35,992 nt of DNA, from positions 1 to 35,992 of the forward strand of contig JAHEEZ010000003.1 of the NCBI GenBank assembly GCA_024640445.1, written 5' to 3'. This document shows, one piece after another, positions 1 to 7,405 of this stretch (its first letter is position 1; each line of letters begins with the position of its first letter). The notes below the pieces were generated by a model that was not told the DNA's origin, made no database searches, and saw nothing but the letters and a program-made list of their open reading frames with translations. The translations under genes were made by a program, and so were the position numbers. Origin of the DNA: Acidobacteriota bacterium (GTDB taxonomy: Bacteria > Acidobacteriota > Blastocatellia > Pyrinomonadales > Pyrinomonadaceae).

Positions 1-57
1 GTAAACGGGCGGGCTAAACGTTCAAGCTGACCCACCCGTAAACGGGCGGGCTAAACG
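1..57 (-). repeat. Two-unit hairpin repeat, left-edge copy
   Basis: Read on the minus strand, two copies of GTTTAGCCCGCCCGTTTAC occur 37 nt apart (57 to 39 and 19 to 1). The complete copy continues into CGGGTGGG, so each unit is a foot GTTTAGCC followed by a hairpin of about 8 bp with a TTTA loop. The array begins about 10 nt after the stop codon of the M28 peptidase, in the same orientation, and probably continues beyond the left edge because the second unit is cut off. A related pair lies at 33356-33430. The layout resembles REP elements, but no REP-associated transposase is visible. Confidence 0.75.
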
Positions 58-66
58 GTGTGCGAA

Positions 67-1770
67 CTACTGAGCCCCGCCCGGAGGGGCCTTTCTGGGG
101 ATCTTGCCGTCCATCATCGCCGTCTGGTAAACGAAGGCCGCCATTATGACTGCATTCCGTTTTAGGTCTTCAGGCTGAAGACGGTCGTAGTTGTCCTGGT
201 TAGAGTGGTGCGTGCGTGTCGAATACTCGATCGGGTCCTGTATGAACTGGAATCCCGGAAGTCCGATGCCGTCAAAAGAAAGGTGGTCCGTACCGCCTGT
301 GTTTTCGAGCGTCAGCGTGGAGACTCCCCATTCGCCGAACGGCTGCATCCACTGCCTGAATATGGGTGCGACCTCGGAATTGCCCTGCAGGTAAACCCCT
401 CGGAACTGTCCGGTGCCGTTGTCCATGTTGTAGTACGCGGAGAATCTGTTGTAATCCGGCTGGGTGACCAGCTTGCCTCCGCTTCCGCCGCCGAGCAGTC
501 TCGCGAGACGTCCTCCGCCTCCCTCGACAGCGCCGAAGTGCTGTTTAACGTACGCTTGTGATCCGTTCAGCCCCTGCTCCTCACCGCTCCAAAGTCCTAC
601 GCGGATCGTTCTGCGCGGCTTGAGGCCGGTTGCCATCAATATGCGGACCGCTTCCATTGCAACGGCACATCCGGCTCCGTTGTCTGTAGCGCCCCCGGCG
701 GAATGCCACGAATCGAGGTGGCCGCCGAGCATCACGATCTCGTCCTTGAGGGTCGGGTCTGTACCCGGGATCTCAGCGACCGTGTTGTAGCCCATCAGGT
801 CGTCGTCGTAGTAACGCGTCTTGATATTGACGGTCATCGTCACATCAGTGCCGGTGTCCATCATCCTGACGATCCGGTTGTAATCTTCTGTCGCCATCGT
901 CATCTGCGGCAGCATATGCGATTCGGCTTCCTTCGACCACGCGCTCAGTCGTCCGCCGAAAATGTCCTCGATCGACTTCGGTGGGTCCCCTGCTACAGCA
1001 GCCCCCGAAACGAATACTGTTCCGCCGCTGCCGTTGGAGCTATTGTCCACCATGACCGCCGCGCCTTCATCGATAAGCATGTTCATCGCTTGCGCTTGAA
1101 GGGCGCGCTGTTTCATAAATTCCTGGAACTGCGGCGAGTTCGGGTCAAATCTGTTGCCGCCGCCCCTGCGCGGAGCTAAGGCCGGATCAGGAGCATCTGC
1201 CATCTTAAGGAGGTCCTCGGCGGTGAAGCGCTTGCCCATCCCGTCAAAGTCCGCCTTGATCTCCCTTTCATTCCCGACAAATACGATCGCGCCTTTCAGC
1301 TTGCCTTTGTATTTTGCCAGGTCTTCTTCGGTCTTGACGTCCATCTTGATGACCGGTCCGGTGACCGCTCCGTCGGTGGACGGCGACCACGCCTTGGGAT
1401 ATGCGATAACGGGCTGTCCCTGTGGTTCAGTGATCTGAGCCGAGAACTCTTCAAGTGACCAACCTCTCCCCCACGGGCCCCAAGCCTCGAGCTTGGCGTT
1501 CTTCAATCCCCACGAAGCCATCGTATCGCGGGTCCACTCGTTCGCCCTCTTCATGTTCGGCGAATTGGTCAATCTTCCGCCGATGACATCAGCGAGGTAA
1601 CTCATGGTCTTCATCACCTGTGAATTCTCGCCGGTTCCTTCAGCTTTGATCTTGTCAATTACTTCTTGCGGCGCTTCATAGATCTCCACTTTTGGCGTGC
1701 GTGCAAACACAGCCATGGGAAGGATCAGGGCGTAAAGCATAAACGCCGCCGTGATCTTACGTCGTAGCAT
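67..1770 (-). CDS. Secreted M28 family zinc aminopeptidase/carboxypeptidase Q-like
   Basis: A 567-residue exported peptidase predicted to remove residues from small peptides outside the cytoplasm. Residues 1-23 form a signal peptide (basic start, hydrophobic stretch, cleavage near VFA-RT). A protease-associated (PA) type insert spans roughly residues 130-290. The catalytic M28 domain follows with the expected two-zinc ligands: H351 and D353 in GGHLDSW, D363 in ATDNGAG, E397/E398 in SGEEQG, D450 in NMDNG and H496 in GTDHLSF. The glycine-rich loop near 417-432 is unusual. Order and spacing fit the carboxypeptidase Q (PGCP) group. AGGAGA precedes the ATG. The gene is monocistronic, with its own extended -10 promoter upstream and a hairpin repeat directly after the stop. 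The substrate is not determinable from sequence. Confidence 0.9.
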   Translation of the reverse strand: MLRRKITAAFMLYALILPMAVFARTPKVEIYEAPQEVIDKIKAEGTGENSQVMKTMSYLADVIGGRLTNSPNMKRANEWTRDTMASWGLKNAKLEAWGPWGRGWSLEEFSAQITEPQGQPVIAYPKAWSPSTDGAVTGPVIKMDVKTEEDLAKYKGKLKGAIVFVGNEREIKADFDGMGKRFTAEDLLKMADAPDPALAPRRGGGNRFDPNSPQFQEFMKQRALQAQAMNMLIDEGAAVMVDNSSNGSGGTVFVSGAAVAGDPPKSIEDIFGGRLSAWSKEAESHMLPQMTMATEDYNRIVRMMDTGTDVTMTVNIKTRYYDDDLMGYNTVAEIPGTDPTLKDEIVMLGGHLDSWHSAGGATDNGAGCAVAMEAVRILMATGLKPRRTIRVGLWSGEEQGLNGSQAYVKQHFGAVEGGGGRLARLLGGGSGGKLVTQPDYNRFSAYYNMDNGTGQFRGVYLQGNSEVAPIFRQWMQPFGEWGVSTLTLENTGGTDHLSFDGIGLPGFQFIQDPIEYSTRTHHSNQDNYDRLQPEDLKRNAVIMAAFVYQTAMMDGKIPRKAPPGGAQ

Positions 1771-1817
1771 ATTTATTTCTCCTGAAATTTCTTTTTCTAA
1801 GGGATGTTTTCGTTCCG

Positions 1818-1823
1818 TTTATA
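1818..1823 (-). promoter_or_regulatory. Extended -10 promoter of the M28 peptidase gene
   Basis: On the minus strand TGGTATAAA gives an extended -10 (TGn plus TATAAA) about 48 nt before the peptidase ATG. No good -35 lies at 17 nt, which is acceptable for an extended -10 promoter. Confidence 0.4.
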
Positions 1824-1852
1824 CCACAGATGATGTTCAAAAGTTTCAAGAT

Positions 1853-1870
1853 TGTCCCGACAACGGGACA
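1853..1870. promoter_or_regulatory. Inverted repeat TGTCCCG-ACAA-CGGGACA, possible operator
   Basis: A perfect 7-bp inverted repeat with a 4-nt centre lies about 30 bp upstream of the peptidase -10. GGACA recurs nearby at 1883-1887 and 1903-1907. This could be a regulator binding site, or a hairpin in the convergent methyltransferase 3' region. No matching regulator is recognised. Confidence 0.4.
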
Positions 1871-1908
1871 GACGCGCCTGTAGGACAGTCAAATAAACAA
1901 AGGGACAT

Positions 1909-2487
1909 TCAGGTTCGCCAGGTAAGCGTATAAGCGGGCGGGACGTTCTTGACTATGAGGGAGCTTCTCTCCGAAACACCGTATCTGTTGCGCATAAACT
2001 CCCTCAGCTTTATCGCCGAGGGGAGGTAGAAGCCATGCGCGTATTGATAAGTTCGGAACACGCAGCCTTGTTCCATGAACTTCTCGATCTCGCCGTAGAT
2101 CTTCTGGTTGACTTCATTCGGAAGTGAGACGAACGGAAGGCTGCAGATTACGAAGCCGACCTTGCCCAGCTTTGAACGCCTGTGGAGCGCGTGCGCGTTG
2201 CAGGCGTCTCCGCGGACGAACTTCAGATCAGGGTATTTCCCCCGAATGCAAGATACGAGCTTCCTGTCGAGTTCGATCCCAAGATAACAGTCTTCTCCGG
2301 AAAGCGTCTTCTGGATATATTTTGTAAGGGCGCCGGTGCCGACCCCGAGTTCAAGAATTATCGAATCCTTGTCCGGAACAATGCCGTCCATCATTCTCTG
2401 AGACAGTTCGGGTGAACTGGGCGCGATAGAACCGACGCCAAGCGGATTCTTCAGGAATGCCTGCAGGAATTCGAGGTTATCGTTCAT
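1909..2487 (-). CDS. SAM-dependent methyltransferase, PmtA/rRNA-dimethylase-like
   Basis: A 192-residue Rossmann-fold methyltransferase. Motif I is ILELGVGTGALT near residues 44-55, the acidic end of strand 2 is GIELD, and motif IV is CSLPFVSLP near 114-122. The short length, the opening LEFLQAFLKNPLGVGSIAPSS and the SLPF motif match the family annotated as phospholipid N-methyltransferase (PmtA) or ribosomal RNA adenine dimethylase-like. The likely substrate is phosphatidylethanolamine, but a soluble small-molecule substrate is possible. It lies 62 nt downstream of topA on the same strand and may be cotranscribed. No clear ribosome binding site is seen before the ATG. Confidence 0.75.
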   Translation of the reverse strand: MNDNLEFLQAFLKNPLGVGSIAPSSPELSQRMMDGIVPDKDSIILELGVGTGALTKYIQKTLSGEDCYLGIELDRKLVSCIRGKYPDLKFVRGDACNAHALHRRSKLGKVGFVICSLPFVSLPNEVNQKIYGEIEKFMEQGCVFRTYQYAHGFYLPSAIKLREFMRNRYGVSERSSLIVKNVPPAYTLTWRT

Positions 2488-2549
2488 AAATTAGGATCTG
2501 AGGGCTCCCGAAAGAGATCGCCCGGATCCAGTTCGCCTTAATCGACGGT

Positions 2550-5075
2550 TCAGCCTGCAGGACTCGTGGCTTCAATTTCTTTCTCGCTGGTTTCGGGCTG
2601 GTCTTCAACCGCGATCTTATAATCACATTCTTCGTTTTGGCAATATCGAACCGTGCCGTCACGCTTGGTGGTCTTCTCGAGTACGAAATGGGCGCCGCAA
2701 TCCGGGCATTCCTCCTGGATAGGTTTGTTCCAGAAAACCACGTCGCAGTCCGGATACTCGCTGCAGCCATAAAAGACTTTGCCGCGCCTGGATTTCTTGA
2801 CGACGATGTCTCCCTTGCATTCTTCGCGGGTGCAGGCCATCCCGATCTTTTCCTGCTTTACGTATTTACATTCCGGGTAGTTCGAACAAGCCACGAATTC
2901 ACCGAACCTGCCTGTTCTGCGGACAAGGTTTGCCCCGTCTTTCGGACACGTTTCGTCAAGTTCGACCGGCGGCGGCGCGGGCTTCTCGTCGCCCTTCGCG
3001 ATCTTGCGAATGTTCTTGCATTCGGGATAACCGGTGCATCCGTAAAAAGCGCCGAAGCGACCGCGCTTCAGGCTCATCTCTTTGCCGCAAAGTTCGCACG
3101 GTTCGACCTCGGGCTCGCTTTCCGAATCGCCGTCGCCTTCGGCCTTGTCACGCTTGCTTGCCACCTCGCGGGTGTTCTTGCATTCGGGATAATTCTCACA
3201 GGCCAGGAACTGTCCGTAGCGCCCAAACTTGATTACCATTCCGGATCCGCATTTCTCGCAGACCTCGTCGGTAGGGATAGCCTGGCGCTTTTTGCCCTTT
3301 ATGTTCTCTTCAGCCTTCTGCAGGTCGACGGTGAAGCGCTCATAGAACCCTTTAATAGCTTCCCGCCAGTTGAGTTTGCCGTCTTCGATCTCGTCGAGCC
3401 GGTCTTCCATCCGCGCCGTGTAGTCGGTATTGAAAAGGTCGTCGAAGCTCTCGACCAGCAGGTCATTCACTGTCATGCCGAGTGCCGTCGGATGAAATCT
3501 GCCTTCTATCTTTTCAACGTACTCGCGCGTCTGGATGGTCGTCATTATCGAAGCATAAGTCGATGGTCGCCCTATGCCGAGTTCTTCCAGCACCTTAACC
3601 AGAGTCGCTTCCGAATATCGCGGAGGCGGTTCCGTGAAGTGCTGGTTCGAATTGATCCCTTCCAGCTTCAATTGGTCGCCTTCCTTAACGTCCGGAAGGG
3701 TGCGTCCCTGGTCATCGTCATCGTCTCTCTTGTCAGTCGCGCCGCGGGCTTCTTCATAAACACGAAGGAAACCGTCGAACTTGAGTATCGAACCTGTCGA
3801 GCGGAATGTGAACCGTCCGGCTTTGATGTCGATCGTTGTCTGGTCGAACAGTGCGGGAGACATTTGGGACGCTACGAACCTCTGCCAAATCAGCGTGTAA
3901 AGCTTTAGTTCGTCAGGCGCAAGATATTTCTTGATCGAATCCGGCGTGAAGCTCACGTCGGTCGGCCTGATCGCTTCGTGGGCGTCCTGTGCGTCCTTTT
4001 TCGATTTGAAGTGCCGAGGCTTTTCCGGGAGGTACCCTGGTCCGTATTCTTTGTCGACAAATGATCTTGCTCCGGCGAGGGCATCATCCGAAACTCTCGT
4101 CGAATCGGTTCTCATGTAGGTGATCAATCCGACCGCGCCTTCGCTTCCTATCTCTTTGCCTTCGTAAAGCCTCTGCGCGACCGTCATCGTCTTCTTCACT
4201 GAGAAGCCGTACCGGCGGGCCGCGTCCTGCTGGAGTTTTGAGGTGATGAAAGGAGGCGTCGGATTCCGTTTCCGTTCCTTCCGTACGACCTCGTCCACAG
4301 TGAAAGATTCCTTGCCTGCCTCTTCGACTATCGCTTTCGCTTCGTCCTCGGACTTTATGTGGACCTCGGACTTTTTCAGGTCCTTGTCGAATGCTCCGAG
4401 TTTGACTGTCTTGTCCTCGATCTTCCTCAGTTTCGAATCGAATTGCGGAGGAAGCGCGGCGGCGAGATTTGCGACGATCGACCAATACTCTGTCCGTTTG
4501 AATGCCTCGATTTCCCGCTCACGTTCAACGACAAGCCTGACTGCGACCGTTTGAACGCGCCCTGCGGACAGACGACCGCCGATAGTTTTCCAGAGAATGG
4601 GAGAGACCTTGTAGCCGACCAGCCTGTCAAGCACTCTGCGAGCCTGTTGGGCATCGACCAGATTGTGATCAACCTCTTTTGGGCTCTTGAACGCTTCTTC
4701 GACAGCTTTCTTGGTGATCTCGTTGAACATCACCCTGTAAACGGCCTTCTTGGAATTCTTCGGGACCAGTTCTTCGGCCAGATGCTGACAGATCGCCTCG
4801 CCTTCCCGGTCAGGGTCAGCCGCGAGGTAAACGGCTTCGGAGACCTTTGCGGCCTTCTTCAGTTCCGAGACGGTCTTCTTGTTGTTCCGCTTCTTGGTGT
4901 CGGGTATCACGACATATGTCGGTTCGAAGTCGTTGTCGACGTCGACGCCCAGTTCTTTCGAAGGCAGGTCCTTGATGTGGCCGATAGATGCCATCACCTT
5001 GTAGTCCGCGCCAAGATATTTATTGATCGTCTTCGCCTTTGCAGGCGACTCGACGATGACTAGGTTCTTACTCAT
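2550..5075 (-). CDS. topA: DNA topoisomerase I (type IA) with C-terminal zinc ribbons
   Basis: An 841-residue omega protein that relaxes negative supercoils by a transient 5'-phosphotyrosine link. The Toprim domain opens with LVIVESPAKAKTI and has the acidic DPDREGEA motif near residues 88-95. The catalytic tyrosine is Y320 in GLITYMRTDSTRVS, the expected context. The C-terminal quarter carries at least four CxxC zinc-ribbon units (for example CEKCGSG, CELCGKE, CPKDGAN, CTREECKG and CPDCGAH), which bind single-stranded DNA. A KRDDDDDQG acidic insert near residue 450 is a minor oddity. The full length agrees with the family. The start was chosen for its perfect family N-terminus; no strong ribosome binding site is visible. 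dprA ends 187 nt upstream on the same strand, so the classic dprA-topA order is conserved, with a separate promoter for topA. Confidence 0.97.
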   Translation of the reverse strand: MSKNLVIVESPAKAKTINKYLGADYKVMASIGHIKDLPSKELGVDVDNDFEPTYVVIPDTKKRNNKKTVSELKKAAKVSEAVYLAADPDREGEAICQHLAEELVPKNSKKAVYRVMFNEITKKAVEEAFKSPKEVDHNLVDAQQARRVLDRLVGYKVSPILWKTIGGRLSAGRVQTVAVRLVVEREREIEAFKRTEYWSIVANLAAALPPQFDSKLRKIEDKTVKLGAFDKDLKKSEVHIKSEDEAKAIVEEAGKESFTVDEVVRKERKRNPTPPFITSKLQQDAARRYGFSVKKTMTVAQRLYEGKEIGSEGAVGLITYMRTDSTRVSDDALAGARSFVDKEYGPGYLPEKPRHFKSKKDAQDAHEAIRPTDVSFTPDSIKKYLAPDELKLYTLIWQRFVASQMSPALFDQTTIDIKAGRFTFRSTGSILKFDGFLRVYEEARGATDKRDDDDDQGRTLPDVKEGDQLKLEGINSNQHFTEPPPRYSEATLVKVLEELGIGRPSTYASIMTTIQTREYVEKIEGRFHPTALGMTVNDLLVESFDDLFNTDYTARMEDRLDEIEDGKLNWREAIKGFYERFTVDLQKAEENIKGKKRQAIPTDEVCEKCGSGMVIKFGRYGQFLACENYPECKNTREVASKRDKAEGDGDSESEPEVEPCELCGKEMSLKRGRFGAFYGCTGYPECKNIRKIAKGDEKPAPPPVELDETCPKDGANLVRRTGRFGEFVACSNYPECKYVKQEKIGMACTREECKGDIVVKKSRRGKVFYGCSEYPDCDVVFWNKPIQEECPDCGAHFVLEKTTKRDGTVRYCQNEECDYKIAVEDQPETSEKEIEATSPAG

Positions 5076-5104
5076 TATTTAAGAGGTCTCACTTACAGAC
5101 AGAA

Positions 5105-5133
5105 AAATGCCAGACGCCATGAGTCTGACATTT
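5105..5133. promoter_or_regulatory. Inverted repeat over the topA promoter
   Basis: Arms AAATGCCAGAC (5105-5115) and GTCTGACATTT (5123-5133) are complementary at 10 of 11 positions around a 7-nt centre. The repeat covers the -10 and predicted start of the topA promoter, so it may be an operator. An RNA role is less likely because most of one arm lies upstream of the predicted transcription start. Confidence 0.45.
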
Positions 5134-5158
5134 AAGAAGGAAAGACTCGGATTGTCAA
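5130..5158 (-). promoter_or_regulatory. Sigma-70 type promoter of topA
   Basis: The minus strand has TTGACA (5158-5153), a 17-nt spacer and TTAAAT (5135-5130). The perfect -35 and ideal spacing support it. The leader to the topA ATG would be about 48 nt. Confidence 0.55.
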
Positions 5159-5262
5159 ACTTCTTCAACTTAACTCATCACGCCCTACAACACCAAACCC
5201 GGTTACCAACGTTGACCTTTTGATGCGCGCCGGTCGCCCCTTCGTCCTACACCTCTCCCGGT

Positions 5263-6378
5263 TCAGTGCCGCCTGGCGTAATTGTCGCCCGGGAGCGCGA
5301 GTATCAGATCTTTCAGGTCCAGGCCGACGAGCGCGGTGTTCAGTTCCCCGAACGACAGGCCGGTCTGCTCGAGAAGATCGTCCTTGTGAAGGTGGGCGTC
5401 CGGTTTGAGGACCGCGTACACTTTCTTTTCAGCTCCCGAAAGCCCTGGAGGCAGGCGTGGACTTTCGGGCGCGCCAGGCGCTTTGTCTCCGGGAGGAAGG
5501 ATTGAGGCTGCTATTTCGTCGGGAAGTTCCGTGACCACATCCTGCCAGTGCTGGACCAGCTTTGCGCCCGACTTGATCAGATAGTTTGTGCCGAAGGAGT
5601 TCCTGGATGTGATGTTCCCGGGCACGGCAAAAACCTCTCGGTCCTGCTCCATCGCCAGCCGGGCGGTGATCAGAGAACCGCTTCGCTCGGATGCCTCTAC
5701 AACTACGGCACCAAGGCTCAGTCCTGAGATTATCCTGTTCCGGTACGGGAAATTGTCTCTCAACGGAGGTGTGCCGAGAGGGAACTGAGTGACGATTGCG
5801 CCGCCTGCGTCAAGTATCTCGTCGAACAGCCTGCGGTTTTCGGCGGGGTACACGTCATCCAGGCCTGTGCCCATGACCGCGACAGTCCTGCCTCCGGCCC
5901 TGGCCGCGGCGCGGTGAGCGGCTGTGTCGATCCCGCGTGCGAAACCCGACACTATGCAGAGACCCTGTTCGGCAAGGTCCCGTGCAAGCATCGAGCAGGC
6001 GTTCCTTCCGTATGTCGTGCACCGGCGCGATCCTATTACGGCGACGCAGGGCATTTCCAGGCAGGTCCGCCAGTCGCCAGTCACATATAGGGTGATGGGC
6101 GGATCATGTATTTCACGGAGATACTGGGGATACACACCGTCGTCGAGGATCAGTATGTCGCCTCCGATCCTCCGTACGCGATCAAGCTCTTCCTCTGCCC
6201 GGTCATGAAACCGTTTGGCGAGTATGCTGCGGAGAGTATCGGGAGGCAGGCGAAGTTCTTCCAGCTCGGTCCGGAGCGCGTGAAAAACGCGCTCGGGCGA
6301 GCCGAATCGTTCAAGTAATTGTGTGGCTTTTCGGGGTCCTATCCCCGGTGTCATGTTCAGGGAGATCCATTCTTTCAT
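5263..6378 (-). CDS. dprA: DNA processing protein DprA (RecA loader for single-stranded DNA)
   Basis: DprA/Smf protects incoming single-stranded DNA and loads RecA during natural transformation. The 371-residue protein has an N-terminal helix-hairpin-helix-like part (LNMTPGIGPRKATQLLERF), then the Rossmann-like core with GSRRCTTYG, VSGFARGIDTAAH, GTGLDDVYP, the FPYRNRIISGLS stretch and SGSLITA, all typical. A C-terminal winged-helix (DML1-like) segment begins near LSGAEKKVYAVL. The start at MKEWISLN was preferred to the upstream ATG at 6423 because GGAG lies 8 nt before it and the upstream extension runs towards the tRNA gene. tRNA-Sec ends about 50 nt upstream on the same strand. Other competence genes are not in the window. 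Confidence 0.95.
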   Translation of the reverse strand: MKEWISLNMTPGIGPRKATQLLERFGSPERVFHALRTELEELRLPPDTLRSILAKRFHDRAEEELDRVRRIGGDILILDDGVYPQYLREIHDPPITLYVTGDWRTCLEMPCVAVIGSRRCTTYGRNACSMLARDLAEQGLCIVSGFARGIDTAAHRAAARAGGRTVAVMGTGLDDVYPAENRRLFDEILDAGGAIVTQFPLGTPPLRDNFPYRNRIISGLSLGAVVVEASERSGSLITARLAMEQDREVFAVPGNITSRNSFGTNYLIKSGAKLVQHWQDVVTELPDEIAASILPPGDKAPGAPESPRLPPGLSGAEKKVYAVLKPDAHLHKDDLLEQTGLSFGELNTALVGLDLKDLILALPGDNYARRH

Positions 6379-6428
6379 TGTCAGCTCCGCGCCTTTTGGT
6401 AAGGTATGGCGCCGAAGCGGCATCTCGT

Positions 6429-6527
6429 TGGCGGAGGCGTGTGGGAATCGAACCCACCTGAGCTTACTCTCGCAATCTCACAGACGGTTTTGAAGACCGC
6501 GCCGTTCACCAGAACGGATTCGCCTCC
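6429..6527 (-). tRNA. selC: tRNA-Sec (anticodon UCA)
   Basis: A 99-nt tRNA with features special to selenocysteine: the anticodon loop CTTCAAA reads UCA (decodes UGA), the D stem is 6 bp (CCGTTC/GAACGG), there is a long variable arm (TGAG...CTCA), and the T arm is GTGGG-TTCGATT-CCCAC. The acceptor GGAGGCG pairs with CGCCTCC, followed by discriminator G and an encoded CCA. The eighth acceptor pair typical of bacterial tRNA-Sec would be A-A here, a small deviation. No selA, selB or selD gene, and no obvious selenoprotein, occurs in this window, so the rest of the pathway must be elsewhere in the genome. Confidence 0.93.
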
Positions 6528-6787
6528 CGAAAAGAGAACTTCGGCTGACTTTTGAGGTTTTCGGCTGCGGGAACGATCTTGCCGAAATCCGGGCACTGTG
6601 GGCCGGCTCCGGTCTGTCCCGGGGAAGCCGGTTCGAAGAACTTGAAAGGTTGATCCCTCCCGATAAAACTACGCTCAGGGATGAATTTCTGTCAAGTTTC
6701 GGCAGCTTCGGAAGGGCGCGTCTTCTTAGCCCGAAAGTGCCGTTTTCAGCACCCCAAACCTCGCTTGACCGTCCAAAATGGGCATGA
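6494..6787 (+). other. Gene-free stretch holding a start-less open frame (possible gene remnant)
   Basis: Between tRNA-Sec and the ATP synthase genes (6528-6873) no gene with a normal start is seen. One plus-strand frame is open for 97 codons from 6494 to a TGA at 6785. It reads as protein-like sequence (for example GNDLAEIRALWAGSG, FEELERLIPPDKTTL) with third positions like those of neighbouring genes. It has no ATG near its beginning; the only obvious candidate, a TTG, leaves about 47 residues. It may be the decayed 3' end of a gene, or chance. I recognise no family. The ATP synthase promoter lies at its end. Confidence 0.25.
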
Positions 6788-6793
6788 TATTCT
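6765..6793 (+). promoter_or_regulatory. Promoter of the ATP synthase operon
   Basis: TTGACC (6765-6770), a 17-nt spacer and TATTCT (6788-6793), with TGA directly before the -10. This is a good sigma-70 match. The predicted start near 6800 leaves a leader of about 75 nt before the first atpF. Confidence 0.55.
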
Positions 6794-6801
6794 TTCTTCT
6801 T

Positions 6802-6818
6802 TTGTAGTGACGCTACAA
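6802..6818. promoter_or_regulatory. Inverted repeat TTGTAG-TGACG-CTACAA at the ATP operon start
   Basis: A perfect 6-bp inverted repeat with a 5-nt centre sits just after the predicted transcription start. It may be an operator, or a small hairpin at the 5' end of the mRNA. Confidence 0.35.
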
Positions 6819-6873
6819 TTTTGCCGCGGCTTGGTATGGCGGCTCATTTCTTTATAGAGAGTGTTTAGAAGGT

Positions 6874-7326
6874 ATGGTCTTGCTTGCTTTTGCTGAACAG
6901 GTTCAACTGCTTCCCGATCTCACGGTGTTTCTTCATGTAGGAATGATCCTCGCAATGATCTGGTTTCTGAACCGCACGTTCTTTAAGCCGATCAACAGGA
7001 TACTTGAAGCCAGGGACCGTAACCGGGGAGGCCACAAAGGCGAAGCCCAGGGAATTCTCAGCGAAGTGGCCGAGAAAGACGCGGCGTACAGCGCGGGGCT
7101 TCTTGATGCGAGGAACGAAGGTTACGAGCTGATCGAAAAGGAAAGGACCGCCGCGATCGATCACAAGGCGGCCGAAGTCGCCGCAGTGAAGAAAGAGGTT
7201 GCCGAATACCTGGAAAATGGCCTGGGCGAACTGGACAGGCAGACGTCGGAGGCCGAAGCGGATATCAGGGAAGAGGCGGAGAAGATGGCTGACAAGATCA
7301 GCGCCAATATCCTCCGCGCCGCCTGA
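6874..7326 (+). CDS. atpF': F-type ATP synthase subunit b' (first b-type subunit)
   Basis: About 150 residues. One N-terminal membrane helix (VFLHVGMILAMIWFLNRTFF) is followed by FKPINRILEARD and a long charged helix, the layout of the peripheral stalk b/b' subunit linking F0 to F1. It is first of two b-type genes, which suggests a b/b' heterodimer as in cyanobacteria and several other phyla. The start is uncertain: AGAAGG lies only 1 nt before the ATG at 6874 but 7 nt before an in-frame TTG at 6880, so translation may begin at the TTG. The C-terminus (MADKISANIL) also fits the family. It leads the b'-b-delta-alpha-gamma operon. Confidence 0.85.
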   Translation: MVLLAFAEQVQLLPDLTVFLHVGMILAMIWFLNRTFFKPINRILEARDRNRGGHKGEAQGILSEVAEKDAAYSAGLLDARNEGYELIEKERTAAIDHKAAEVAAVKKEVAEYLENGLGELDRQTSEAEADIREEAEKMADKISANILRAA

Positions 7327-7366
7327 TAACGTAAATACAATATCTAGAACAATATTTTAGTTCCCG

Positions 7367-7393
7367 CCGGATAGGCGCACCCGCCGTATCCGG
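7367..7393 (+). promoter_or_regulatory. Hairpin between the two b-subunit genes
   Basis: CCGGATA (7367-7373) and TATCCGG (7387-7393) form a 7-bp stem in the 79-nt gap, ending 12 nt before the second b gene, which has no clear ribosome binding site. It may affect translation or mRNA stability between the genes. Confidence 0.3.
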
Positions 7394-7405
7394 ACTGCCG
7401 TTAGT

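Noticed and set aside
1..57. CRISPR array
   Set aside because: Only two repeats at each site, with gaps of about 12-25 nt outside the conserved part, and no cas genes. The unit is a hairpin element.
2637..3908. 423-codon open frame on the plus strand
   Set aside because: It is fully antisense to topA, whose protein has all family motifs. The frame is an effect of codon bias and has no family-like motif.
2550..5075. Selenoprotein search near tRNA-Sec (topA, dprA and neighbours)
   Set aside because: I found no gene whose conserved frame continues past an in-frame TGA; all stops agree with normal family lengths.
6381..6596. 71-codon open frame on the minus strand over the tRNA
   Set aside because: It reads through the entire tRNA-Sec sequence; the tRNA explains the conserved bases.
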